From Nymphaea colorata (Eukaryota; Streptophyta; Magnoliopsida; Nymphaeales; Nymphaeaceae), in assembly GCF_008831285.2 (NCBI RefSeq), contig NC_045138.2, forward strand, positions 43,327,115 through 43,391,114: a stretch of DNA of 64,000 bases, written 5' to 3'. The notes under the pieces were generated by a model. It was not told the origin of the DNA, made no database searches, and saw only the letters and a program-made list of their open reading frames with translations. The translations under genes and the position numbers were made by a program. Below, piece by piece: positions 11,195 through 23,700 of this stretch; within the stretch, counting starts at the first letter, position 1, and the number at the start of each line of letters is the position of its first letter.

Positions 11195-12113
11195 TCATTT
11201 GACAGGGTCCTCCTTCTTACGACGCTTTACCTGATATAGTCGTCTGCGGCAGAAACCAAACATCGATGACAACCTGCTGCTGTCAGCCCCAAACCTGCTC
11301 TGCTTGAACACAGAAACGAGCGGCCCCAAGGAGAGGGAACAATCAATTTTTCCCACCGGTCTGGTGTCAACCAAACACAAGATCGTGAGACAATAATTGG
11401 AAAAAAGAAACAATCTAGAAGAGACATCAAGGAGAAATGTGAAGGTGAGAGTGCATGTTCGGTCGACGGTGTGCAATAGAGACGGCAAGCAGGCGAGAGA
11501 GATCAAAGGGGCAAGGGAGAGGTTTCTGACGAGAGGGAGAGGGAACCAGAGAGAGTGAGGATGTGTGAATGAGAGGGCAGACGAGAGAGAGGGATCAACT
11601 GAAAGGGAGAGAACAGAGAAAGGTCAACGAAAGAGATTGGGGAGTGAGGGAGAGTGCAAGAAGTGAGACAGTCAAGGCGGAAGAGAGAAAACTGATGAGA
11701 GAGAGCAGCCGCGAACACATAAGAGAGTGGCGGGATAGAGAACGAGAGTGAGGGAAAAAACGAGAGAGAGAGGGCTCGGTTGAGGGAGACATTAGTTCAT
11801 GCAAGGGAGATGTGAGGGAGAAAATGAGAGAGAGGTGACAAGAGGAGAATGAGAGAAATCGAGAGGGAAGAGGGGTAACCTCAGCACCACTGCCTTCTAC
11901 CTCCTCTTCCTCGACCTTCGCCTTCCCCATCTTCTTCCTCAGCTTTGTCGTTTCTCTGCCTCTTCTTCTTCTTCTTCTTCTGCAACTTCTTCCTCCGCTC
12001 GACCTAAGACGACAAGGGTAAACCCTTAGTCGCTGGATTTCTCTCAACCAGCATAATAGCTTCGGGTCAAATCTGGACCTTGATCCAGATCCACCCAAAG
12101 CTCCACACGCCAA
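11195..12113. repeat. Purine/pyrimidine-biased low-complexity tract
   Basis: From about 11470 to 11880 the plus strand is dominated by GAGA-type purine text. At 11880-12000 it turns into CTTCTTCTTC. Open frames on both strands here (Arg/Glu-rich on one, Ser/Leu-rich on the other) are by-products of composition. A minus-strand piece ending KRRKKEDPVK then TGA at about 11195-11240 looks slightly more protein-like but matches nothing I recognise. Confidence 0.5.
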
Positions 12114-12129
12114 AGTATCAAGCGTTACA

Positions 12130-13460
12130 TTTTTAAGTGTCAGACTGAGTTTTTGTTCTTTTACAGCAGTTTCTGCTATAGTTTGTTTTGTATTCTCTAC
12201 TATCAGTTCGCATTTAGATATATTTGGTGTTAAATTTGTTGTAAGTAGTGCTTAGTGTAATGCTTTAGTTGTGGACTGCATTATAGCTACTAGAAGGGCA
12301 GTTTCTGGTTTTCCTTTGTTTTTAAGTTAATGTGCATCTGCTTTTACAGTAATTTCTGCAATAGATTCATAGTTTAGGCACTCTGCAGCTGATTTCTGGA
12401 TTCTTTGGGTGCAGCTAGATGCCCTTCAGCTAGGTTTAATGGTTATGTTGTTGTTTAATCCCTAGATTTTTGGAGATTAGGTGTTCATTCATGTTTTAGG
12501 TTCAACGCTGACAGGCAGACTGCACTTAGCCATTAAGAAGGGTTAGTTTGTATTAATTATTCCCTTCTTAACTTACTTGGTATCTTGTTTCATCTTATTC
12601 TAGGAAGTGGCAAAGTAGTGTACATTTATTTTGTAGATGATATTGAATTATAGTCTAAAATGGTTGCTTTACTTGTAGTTACTGTAGGGTTACTGTAGAA
12701 TCACTAACCGGCAGTCATACTTAACCGCCAGCTAGTGTAAACTTAATTTCAATAGTTAGTTGTACCTTTCTAGTTTACATCATGTTTTTGCAATTGTATT
12801 TGATAGTTATCTTTCATTTGGGTTACTTTTTAGGTGAACATTAGTTGTCAACCATCAGTTATAATTAATTTAAAAGTGTAAACTGTTATGTTCCGCATTT
12901 TGTGGTTTTAGATTAGGGTTAATGTGTTCCTTCTTGCCATTTATTGTGTTTTGCTGTAAATTTTTCTGTAGTTGAGTAGATTAATAGCTATTTTCAGTTT
13001 TAACAAGTTTTTAGATAAATATTAATTGGTAATCATTAGATGTGCTCAATTTCAGTGTGTGGACTGTTATGCTCTGCAGTTTCATAGTATAGAGTAAGTG
13101 TTTTCTACCTAGTTATTTTTTGTAATTTACTATAATTCCTGCTGTAGTTTGTTGGATTGGATACACTTGGTTACACAGTTACAGCATGAAATTCAGGCAT
13201 TGCTTATGCTTTATGTTGGATTTTAGTGCTTGGAATGTTCTTTACTGCACATTCATCTTCTAGAGAGAGTGCACATGTTCTACTTGACTGCTTTTTATGT
13301 TACAGCATTTCTTGCTGTAGTTTGATAATGTAGGTCAGTACTTTCTGAAATTTGTCTGCAGTGTGCCTTAGTGTTAGAGTTACTTATTATGTTATATTTA
13401 ATGTGTGAATGTTCTTTATTGTAGTTAGTAGAACAGAATTGCATATTTTTAGATTTTTGC
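12130..13460. repeat. Degenerate tandem repeat, unit about 175 bp
   Basis: Related phrases recur in the same order. The motif TTACAGCA-TTTCTGC-TGTAGTTTG appears near 12161, 12343, 13122 and 13301. GTGTGGACTGTTATGCTCTGC (13060 area) has a sister near 12880 and weaker ones near 13235 and 13390. Spacing is roughly 160-180 bp. Divergence is high, so this is an old array. No coding frame was seen. Confidence 0.45.
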
Positions 13461-14487
13461 AGCAATATATAACTTAGTTCTTCAAATTCCCTGTAATAGA
13501 ACAGCTAATTGCATGCTTCATTGGTGCATTAAGTTTCATATGAGTTGCTTCATAAAGTTATAGTTAGTTTAGAGCCTGGTTAGCAAAGATTGCCGTCTTC
13601 TTAGTGGTTTTCATTGAATTTGTTGAGTTGTAAAACATCGGACTGTTGCATTTTGAAATCATATCATCTTCCTTGCCATCCGGTTTTCAGTTAGTTGTTT
13701 AGCATCTTTGTATACTTTCTTGTGGTTCTTATGTGGTTTAGTGTAAATGCTCTTGTAAGAGTCCATGCAACACTATTGAACATTTTGTAGAACTTTAACT
13801 TCTTGCACTAGCTAGAAGTATTTTCTTTGAGTATGTTTATTCTTGTTCTCTGTTGATTCCACTTGAATTTGCCAGGTGTTGATTATTCATATTAATATTC
13901 AAAACAATTGTCCCGAGTTTGACCCAAACATTGCTAAATCCGAAAAAATTATAACTGTTGTCTGGTTTCAAAGAGTATTACTTTGGAATATTTGATGTAT
14001 TTGATTTTACAATTGAACAATGATTGAAAGTGATTGCAAATTGTATTTATATCCAAAATATTGCACCATCAACCATGGCAGATCATGTCCAATGCATGCC
14101 CAAACTTTCCATGCAAGAAAGCATCATCACATACAACTAAAGGGCAGACCAAACTTAGGGTAAAAACAATAAATATTTAAAGTATTTAACCACGGCCTCT
14201 TAGTAGCCAACCCTTAAACTGTTATATTACCCTTAAGCCACATGTCCAGCATTTTATAGCTAATCAACCAAACATATTTAATGGTTAACCATTTGTAGCC
14301 AAGTACTTCCTGGTTCAGCAGCAAAATCCAACTTTCAAGTCACATTTTCATCATTTTCTAAATTCCAATAATATTAAATGGAAAATGGGCAACTTTTAAA
14401 ATGACATAAAGGTTAGTGGCAATGAATTGGTAATGCATCAAGAAGCAAAAGGCAGAGAACTAGGAGTAAAGGAGTGGAAAGAAAAAC

Positions 14488-14587
14488 CTTGCATGGAAGT
14501 TCGTGGGTGCATGAGACCAACCAAGCACCCGAATGTCATGAGGGAGAACCTTATTGAGCACCTTTACATAATCAATTTCGGCTTCAC
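14488..14587 (-). CDS. PUS3: Pseudouridine synthase exon 8 (last seen)
   Basis: 100 nt, acceptor TCTTTTAG and donor GTTTTT. It encodes [19 protein letters not shown] then [14 protein letters not shown]. It ends two bases into a codon, so at least one further exon is required, and none was found between here and position 1. Confidence 0.92.
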
Positions 14588-17500
14588 CTAAAAGATTAAT
14601 GGCAGGGAAGATCAATAAGCAGGTTGTGCATTAAAAAGGAAGGGGAGATGCAGAGTCATGCTTCAAAGGAGAAACCACCAGCTTAACAATAAGCTTCAAA
14701 AAGATGCTGCTGGGATTATGGGCAACTTTGAAAATGTTAGTAATTTTTTGCAACTTGAATGGTCATGCTGTTTTGTGTTTTGTCCTAAGTCCTCTAGTGA
14801 GGTTTGTGGTTTGAGTTGATGTCCTTGGCCCTTATAGGGGTCCATTTTTACCCTGAACATAAATTTTTTGGCAATAAACTCAGGGGCCATGTCCAGCAGA
14901 GGTTTTCCTGAATGATCATGCGTTAAGTAAGATGTGTATCATAATTTCTACCAGTTGGGCAAAATTAGAGATATGTAAGTTAACGTGTAAAAATCATAGT
15001 TAAAAAATTGAAAATTACAAAAAATTAAAATAATGTGTGCATATGTGATGCTAGATAGAAAAAGAATTCTAGCTACAAACGAATGCAACAATATGGCATA
15101 TCAAATGAACAAGAGGGGCATGAAGTAATAAAGCATTCAAGGCACAAGAATCCAGTTGGAAAAAGCTTCCATATGAACCTGTTCACTACTTCTAAGAGAA
15201 TTGATGTCTGTTGTTGTTACGAATCAACAATTTTGTAAATTCATGCACCAATGTGATAGATTATGGAAACATTTCAGCAATTGAACAGTCTAATAGCACG
15301 AACATTGATACACCAAACAAATATAAAGTCAAGAAACATTCCTTTCAGTAACATAATTTCCCAACATAAAATGGCAAAGGCAAATGAGTACTATATATTT
15401 GTGTCTTTCTTTACTCACCATTTTCATGTTGCTTGGAGTCCTTCAGGTTAGACCGCAAGTATATGGCTATGACCTAAACCACATATAGACAAGTGAATCG
15501 CAACAAATCCACTGATGAAATATAGATTTCTACATTTTCACATAAAAAAACTTTCGTAATTTAGGAACTAGCAAGCCATTCCATTTAAACAAAGAAAGAA
15601 TAACCATGCACATTATCTTCCAGGTCAACACTGTCAGGCCACTACATTCAACTCACCTGTCCAACTGCAGAGACCCCCTTGTCAGTACGACCACACCTAG
15701 AGTAAGACCGCTCATTCTTCTCACCAATTAATAGCTTTGTCCTATGAAGTGCCTTGAAAATTTCAGACTGCAAGGAACAAAATGTTAATAAGTTAGTAGC
15801 ATATTGTAAGACCAATCATAACTAATCTCATTGATTAGCCATTTAGGTTTATAATTATCTTGCGTTTTGATTAACATATCTCCAGCCAAGGTAGCTGAAT
15901 TTATGATCTTCAGGCAACGACAAGAAAGGCACTGACACTATCATGGATGAACTTCATGACATGGACCATATCTACACAACTTTATAATGTGGAACCCAAT
16001 TTTGAAAAAGCAATACTTGTAAGCTGTGTTGCAACTTACCAGTCACGAAGTGTTGCAACTTGCAATTCACGAAGAGAGGGACAGCACTACTGTAATCCTG
16101 TTAGCCACTGTTAGCACGAACAACCCTTACAAGAGGAACCCGATAACACATGCACACCCCACCCCAATCCCCGATTAGGTCTTCCCTTCCCAGAAGGTAA
16201 ACGCTCAAAATTTGTGGTGATCCTCACTAAGGTCCTTCGACCTTATTTATAAGCACTATTGGATCAATCCCATGAGGATCCGATCCATTCTATACCCGGT
16301 GCCTAACAATACTCCCCCCTTGAAAAACAACTCCTCCTCAAGGTGTAACAAAAGACTGCAAAATGTTAAGAACCTTCTAGTGAGCTGAGAGATGTACTCC
16401 AGGCCTCTGTATTTGCATTGACTTCCGATCACCTAACTTGGTGCATGCCTTTATAAGCTCCTGCAGCAACACCACAACACCCAATAGAACTAAAAAATCT
16501 CTGCTTCCATTAAGTTGATAGCTGGCCCTTCTGTCCATCAGATTCGGGCCTGTCGCTGGGGTTTTTCTCATGGTCATTTTCAATACATCTATCACCATGT
16601 GAACCTTGGCCTCCTTGATAAATTTGTGTGTCCGAGTTAGTTCCATATGCCATGATTTAGATCTCTTGACTCCTTTCCTCTCCTCCTTTCCTGGCAAAGA
16701 ACCCTGCCTTGCTTCCTTGAATATTTGTTTTTTGCGGGTAGAGGATGATGAGAATGCATTGGCTGAAAATGAAAGATGTGAACCATGAAGTCCATCTGAG
16801 TCAAATTTCTTTTCCCATGCCTCAAATAGTTCTGTGGTGAGGTCTCTATGGTTACGGTCAATAAGGATTGGAAGCTGTGTTTGTGTTACAGCTCTCCTCA
16901 AGACTGTGTCCAGGGGTAGTCCTCCATAGAACACCCTACTGGCATGAAGTTGCACTATGGCAAAACCTTTTCCCTTCTCTAAAACTGCCACCGCTGCTTT
17001 CATTCCTTCAATTTTAATTGTGTAATTTACTCTTCCCAGTAATGAGAAGAACCGCGTTGGCAAAAGATAGATCCTCTAGGGCCCAACTTTTATCATCGGT
17101 CAGAAAATGCCAAGGATAGTTCTTAAATTTTTTGGCAATTTCAACAAATGTTGCTCTATTCTTGAAATTAACCTGTAAGTGCACGTTAGACGAGTTTGCT
17201 GTGACTGGTTGGAAATGGGTCATCAACAATGTGTCCCTCATGAGATTGAGAAAAGTGTCCATCAATCCTGAAGGCTGAACAATCTCTTCAAATCTCTCTT
17301 TGAGAAACTTCGTGACAATCTGATGCAGGGCAGAGGACCAGACCCGTCACTCTCCTGGGTCTAGTTCTTCGCCTCAGATTCCACCTTCGGGCATCAATGC
17401 AGTTCATGAGCCTTCAACCGTGGGATCCCCTGTGGACCCAGAGCACACACGAGAGGAGGTGCCTCTGTGTAAATACTCGAGGTGGACCAGGGGTTGAATT

Positions 17501-20457
17501 GTAATTTTGAGTTACATATATTATTTTGTGATTCACTTTGTACGTATGTTCATGTGATATCTATGTGGGTCTATTTGGGTCGGGCACTTGTACAGGACCG
17601 GACCCGTTGCTACTCACTCCCATATAAATGGGAGACGATTATATTTTGAAAACGATTGATGTCGAATGAAGTTAAAAAGTTACTTTTGTTTTATGTTGTT
17701 CCTTGTTGTCTTCTAGCATTAAGTATTTTAGTTTTTGAAGTTTTCGTGCAACTGCAAGTTAGTTTACATCACAATCTTGTCAGCACATACCTTTTAGGAT
17801 TTTGGGAATGCACAAACTGTGATCTACCAGCCTCTACCTACTTAGTACTCCTTGGGACATGTGATCGTATAACAGCGAATGCACCATTTCTTTTACTACT
17901 ACACCTTCTTTTCAGATTTATTAACGCCTTCAGCCCTCCTAACAGATTCAAGGCTTGTAACCATTTGGTCCCCTAAATGCCCCCTCCTCATTTCTGCCTG
18001 AATCATTCTTGTCGCTAACACTACCATATCCCTTTCAGTAGCTGTCTCGTCAACACCTATTAATTCCCCATTCAAGCTTCCGTGGCAGCTACAAAGAACC
18101 TTAGGTGAAACCTTTCTTAAACTTGATGGAGAGAAGAGTGTAGACATTCTACATGGAAAAGCGATCTCCAATTCCCTTAGTTCACAAAAAGCCTCAGCTT
18201 GTTTCTCACAGTCATATGCAACTGTCCCGATCAAGTTGGCAACATCATTAGAAGCTTCTGCAAGACTCCCAGTCACTTGGCTGCCTGCCACCTTGCACCT
18301 CCTTAACATTGGCACATATATGTCATCTCCATAAACACACTGGTTAGTGGGTAAGAGACGACTAAACCCCATAGTGTGAACAGCCTCCATTGGCTTCTCG
18401 GACAATCAGCCAGGCATTCATTAACCCGCACACTCGTTTAAAAGTGCCCATGTTTGATAGTGATAAAAGGTTTATATAAGCAGCGACACCTCCACTGTAA
18501 TCCTTAAGCCTGCATTTAACTTGTCCCAAAAGTCGGTAGACATAGACATAAGGTTGTTGTTCTTTTGTAAGTTTTTCAAGAAGAAAGGTAGCACTATCAA
18601 AATCTCCCAAGTTGTCAAGAGTCAAAGCAGTTCCTCTGAGAGCATCCTTATTATCTAGGAAAGACTTGAGCGCCTCCTCATTCTTAGACGTCTAGCCTGG
18701 TTACAGGCATCTCTGTGAAGACTTCATCCTGCTCAAAGACCTAGAAGTTGCAACCTAAAATAGGAAAAACGGCCTCAGCATCCCTCAGGTGGTCCATCTT
18801 GCCCTTGAAGATGGGGTTGTGTACAAGCCGCTGGATGGTCAGAGGTTTCAACTGGGCCTGTGAAGTGACAAGGTTGAGGATAACGTGCTTTTCCTCCTAC
18901 CTCCATAGTCACGCATGTCCTTCTCTTTCTTGCTCTCCCTTTCTCGAATCCTCGCATCATTCAATTTTCCTTGGATTGTCAATCGTGATCCCTCAACGGC
19001 CTCCTGACTATTCATGCCCTTCACCCATGGGGGTTTCCCGAGTTGTATTACACACCTTCCATACCCACAAAAAACAAAGGTTGGGGCAACACGGTGCTCT
19101 GAAGGTGTCTGTCTCTCCCCACGACTAGTGATTTTCACCCGTTCTCCTTGCCAGCATAAGGATTCAATCAAAACATTAGAAGAAGTGTGCATACGATTTT
19201 TTTTATGATGGCATCCTCAGGTACTCGGCGATTTCCATGGTTGCTTTCCCAAACAACGATCGGAATGGAAGGATCTCTCTTGCAAGAAGAGGAACCTTCT
19301 CTATGCCCACCCACATAGTAGGCTTCTCTAGCCTGCAATATCGATTCAGCACAGTATGGGCACACACGACCTTCCCTGTTTTCTCCCAAGAATCCTCTGC
19401 CTCTTCTCCTTGATTACATACTTCACCAAGTTTGGAGCCTCGTCTTCTTCACCCCCTTTTTTAAGTCCAAGGCAATCTTCGTTAGTGGTCTGGCTGCACT
19501 TTTCCTTCTTCCAGTTCGGTTCGCAATCTTCCAAAAACCTCAAAACTCGGTCGACCAACAGCAGCATTTGTCTCCTTCTCCATATCCAGCTTACAAGGAG
19601 CCCGACATGGTCCTAGAAACTGCAATCTGCTCCCTTCCCCTTCCAGTTTCACGCCTACCCACCAACAGCCATTGTCCGATCTCTCAACTTCTTCTTCCAT
19701 CTCCACCATGGAGGGTTGTTCGTTGGTCCAGATTGGCCGTAAGGCAATTCCCTCAGGGCGGCACAATTTACGATAGCATTCCTTGCCCAAGAAGATGAAT
19801 AATTGCCTCCGCAACCATAATTTGAATCTCGTAAGGTCGTCGATGTAGTCGTCGTCATACTCGAATGGTTTTGGGCTCCAAGAGTCAGGGCTGGGGACGC
19901 CTTATACTTGTGATCCTAGCTGCATAATTGTGTAATCATCTGGAATCTCGCCGGATGGTTGAAGAGGGCCATGGATGATCATCTGCGGAAATGGCCTGCT
20001 TGGCTCTGATACCATTGTTAGCCACTTATAACACAAACACCCCTTACAAAAGGAACCAATACCATACACACACCCCACCCCACCCCAATCCCCAATTAGG
20101 GTCTTCCAACTCTTCCCTTCCCAAAAGGTAAATGCTCAAAATTTGTGGTGATCCTCAACTAAGGTCCTTCAACCATATTTATAAGCACTATTGGATCAAT
20201 CCCATGAGGATCCGATTCATTCTATACCCGGTGCCTAACAAATCCATAGAGCTCAAAGCCTCTTTTTTTGGCAATGGAAATAGAGAGCTCAAAGCACTCT
20301 TTTCCGAGCAATGATTTGGAGCCCCCTTTCTTAGCTAGTCAAAAGAGGATCCCAAGCCCTCTTTCTCTCTGGTTATCATCTTTCTCTCTCTCTTCTTCCA
20401 AGTTGCCCATGAAAAAGAGGGCTCGGAGCCCTCTTTTCCCAGTTGCTTAAAGAGACG

Positions 20458-20495
<38 letters not shown>

Positions 20496-20714
20496 TATGC
20501 TTGTTCACATGCAAGCCTATCTAGATGTGCGAGACATGAAAGCCGGTCCACTTATTAAATAATTGCAAATGTCGTCATCCAAACATCAAATGCTCTCTCT
20601 CTCTCTCTCTCTCTCGCTCACTCTTTCCCATTATGCTTGTTTGCATGCAAGTTTATTTAGACATGTGAGATGAACAAAGATGAAAGCAGATCAAGTTGAA
20701 TGATACTCCACTTA

Positions 20715-20789
<75 letters not shown>

Positions 20790-23700
20790 TCTTTCCCATT
20801 ATGCTTGTTTGCATGTGTAGAAACACACACCAAGATGGAGAGAAAGAGAAGGAACACACAATATACGTGGAAAACCTCAAAGAGAGGTGAAAAACCACGG
20901 AGAAGCTCTAACCTAGGTGCACAACCGCAACCATAGGAGAGAGAAAATCTTATATCACTTAATCAACAATTACACTATAAGTGAGATTAAATAAGAGGGA
21001 AAAACGCCTAGGGTACCGAGCCACTCTCGGTACCCGTGCCCATGGGACCGGGTCTGGATCCAGACCCGGTTCCCTACACATGATATGTTAACACTCCCCC
21101 TCAAGCTTGGCATACATGTCAAACATGCCTAGCTTGCTTACATTTTTCTCGAATTGAGATGTACATAAGGCTTTGGTTAGAACATCTGCAATTTGATCTT
21201 CAGACTTCATATAAGGTAGGATCAACTCCTTTGAATCTATGCGTTCCCGTATGAAGTGGCGATCAATCTCCACATGTTTAGTTCTGTCATGCAAAACGGG
21301 ATTATTCGCAAGATTAATTGCAGACTTGTTGTCGCAGTACATCCTCATCTTCTCTTCTGTTTCAACACCAATATCTGCTAGGAAAATCTTTAACCATAAC
21401 ATTTCTGTAACTCCCATAGCCACAGCCCTGTATTCAGCCTCAGCACTGGATCTAGAGCAAACTTCTTGCCTCTTACTTCTCCATACAACCAGGTTACCTC
21501 CCAGAAAGATGCAGTACCCTGTGGTAGACCTCCTAGTATCAGTACACCCGGCCCAATCTGCGTCAGAGTATCCTTCAATATTAAGTTGGTCTTGCTGAGT
21601 ATAGAGTAATCCTTTTCCTGGGTTATTCTTTAGGTACCCCAACACTCTTTCTGCACTCTTCCAGTGACAATCAGTAGGAGCATGCATAAACTGACTCAAC
21701 ACATTCACAGCATAAGTAATATCAGGGCGAGTAAGAGTAAGATAGATGAGCTTACCAACCAGCCTCTGATACCACCCTTTTCCTTCTTCATCTAGGATGT
21801 TGCCAGTTTTGATGCTTATCTTTGTACCAGACTCCATTGGAGTTTGAAAGGGTCTGCATCCAAGTTTGCCTGTCTCCTTTAGAAGATCCAGAGTGTATTT
21901 CCTTTGGCTCATAACCAACCCTGTCTCTGACCGAGCAATCTCTATCCCCAGAAAGTACCTTAGTTTACCCAAATCTTTAAGATCAAATTCAGCAGCTAAC
22001 CTCTCCTTCATCTTCTTTTTCTCTTCTTCATCGTCACCTGTGACTATCATATCATCAACATACACAAGAAGAAGACTCACCAGGCCATCTCTCTGCTTAA
22101 TGAATAGGGTGTGATCACCATTTCCCTGTTTGTATCCATTTGTCTTCATCACTATCCTCAGTCTTTCAAACCATGCTCTAGGAGACTGCTTTAATCCATA
22201 CAAGGCTTTCTTAAGATGACAGCATTTTCCGCTTTAAACATATCCAGGAGGCATACTCATATAGACCTCTTCTTCTAGATTGCCATTCAAGAATGCGTTC
22301 TTAACATCAAGTTGATCCATGCTCCACCCCTTTTTCACGGCAAGTGCTAATATGACCCTCACAGTTTTCAGTTTGGCAACAGGTGCAAAGGTTTCAAGAT
22401 AATCAATACCATATTTCTGGCTAAACCCCTTTGCAACAAGCTGAGCCTTATACCTTTCCACAGTACCATCTGGTTTGTACTTCACGTTGAACACCCACTT
22501 TGAACCAACTAAATGAGTCCCTTTGGGAATATCCACAACTTGCCAAGTGTCATTCTTTGCCAAGGCATTCATCTCCTCTGTCATGGCCTGTAGCCATTTA
22601 TGATCCTCTCTAGCATCTTCCACACACCTGGGAATAACAGACTTAGACAAGGATGTTATAAAGCATTTGTAATCCTTACTCAATTTCGCATAAGAGACAA
22701 ATCTCTGAATAGGATGAGAAGTGCAAGACCTGGTGCCCTTGCGCAGGGCTATAGGAAGCTCTTCATTGATTAGACTTGGGTCATCCGGGGAGCTCACAGG
22801 ATTGGGATTGGTTACATCAACATTTTCAATCACATCTGTCTTCTTCCTTCTGTACACCTGGCCAAACAAATGATCACGGGCTGTAGGCTGATTATCATCA
22901 AGACCCTCGTCCATGTGACGGTCTCTATCATCTCTGACTGTGTCTGCCACACTTTCACTGGCCTTGTAATCCAAGAAATCCGTAAACTGAATCAACTGAT
23001 TTGAGGAATACTCTTCACTACTGTGTCCTAGATACTCCCCCTGAAGAGGATTCACATGAAAGTATGCCTCATGTTCATGGAAGGTGACGTCCCGGGAAAC
23101 ATAGACTTTAGAGGTGGTAGGATCAACACATTTGTATCCCTTCTGAGTGGAGGAATACCCCAGGAAGACAGCCTTGACAGACCGAGGATCAAGTTTCTTG
23201 AGGGTGGGACTATGGTCATGAACAAAACAGACACACCCGAACACCCGAGGAGTAAGAGGCCAGGGATTCTGAGAAGGCCAAAGCATAGAGTACGGGGAAT
23301 GGCCCTGCAACACACGGGTAGGCATACGGTTGATAAGGTGGGCACTAGTGAGAAGCGCATCACCCCAGTAGCGCTTGGGAACCTGTCGATGGAACAGAAG
23401 AGCCCGGGTAACATTAAGCAAATGGCGATTCTTTCGTTCAGCCACGCCATTTTGGGGAGGTGTGTAACTACATGACGTTTCATGGACAATACCCTTGCTC
23501 TTCAAGAAATCATCTAGGGATTGAGAGACATACTCTCGAGCATTATCGGTGCGAAAAGCTTGGACAGACGTCTGAAACTGAGTCTCAACAAAGGCCACAA
23601 AATTTTTTACAATAACGGGAACTTCACTACGTTCTTTCAACAGATACACGAACGTACAACGGGAGTAATCATCAATAAGGGTCATAAAGTAATGAAAACC

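Larger units (their letters stand above)
16099..20240 (-). mobile_element. Element E: LTR retroelement without recognisable gag-pol
   Basis: LTRs at 16099-16308 and 20016-20240 share both ends (plus strand TGTTAGCCAC to GGTGCCTAACA). The target duplication is AATCC (16094-16098, 20241-20245). A consensus PBS lies inside the right LTR (20003-20014) and a polypurine tract inside the left one (from 16309), fixing the minus orientation. The 3.7-kb interior has several minus-strand frames, none resembling Gag, protease, integrase, RT or RNase H. The LTRs differ by many substitutions and indels, so it is older than A, B and C. Best described as non-autonomous, LARD-like, possibly with captured gene pieces. 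The copia PBS suggests copia proteins moved it. Confidence 0.88.

Noticed and set aside
11569-12113. Charged or Ser-rich ORFs on both strands
   Set aside because: Products of GAGA and CTTCTT low-complexity DNA, without splice sites or domain.
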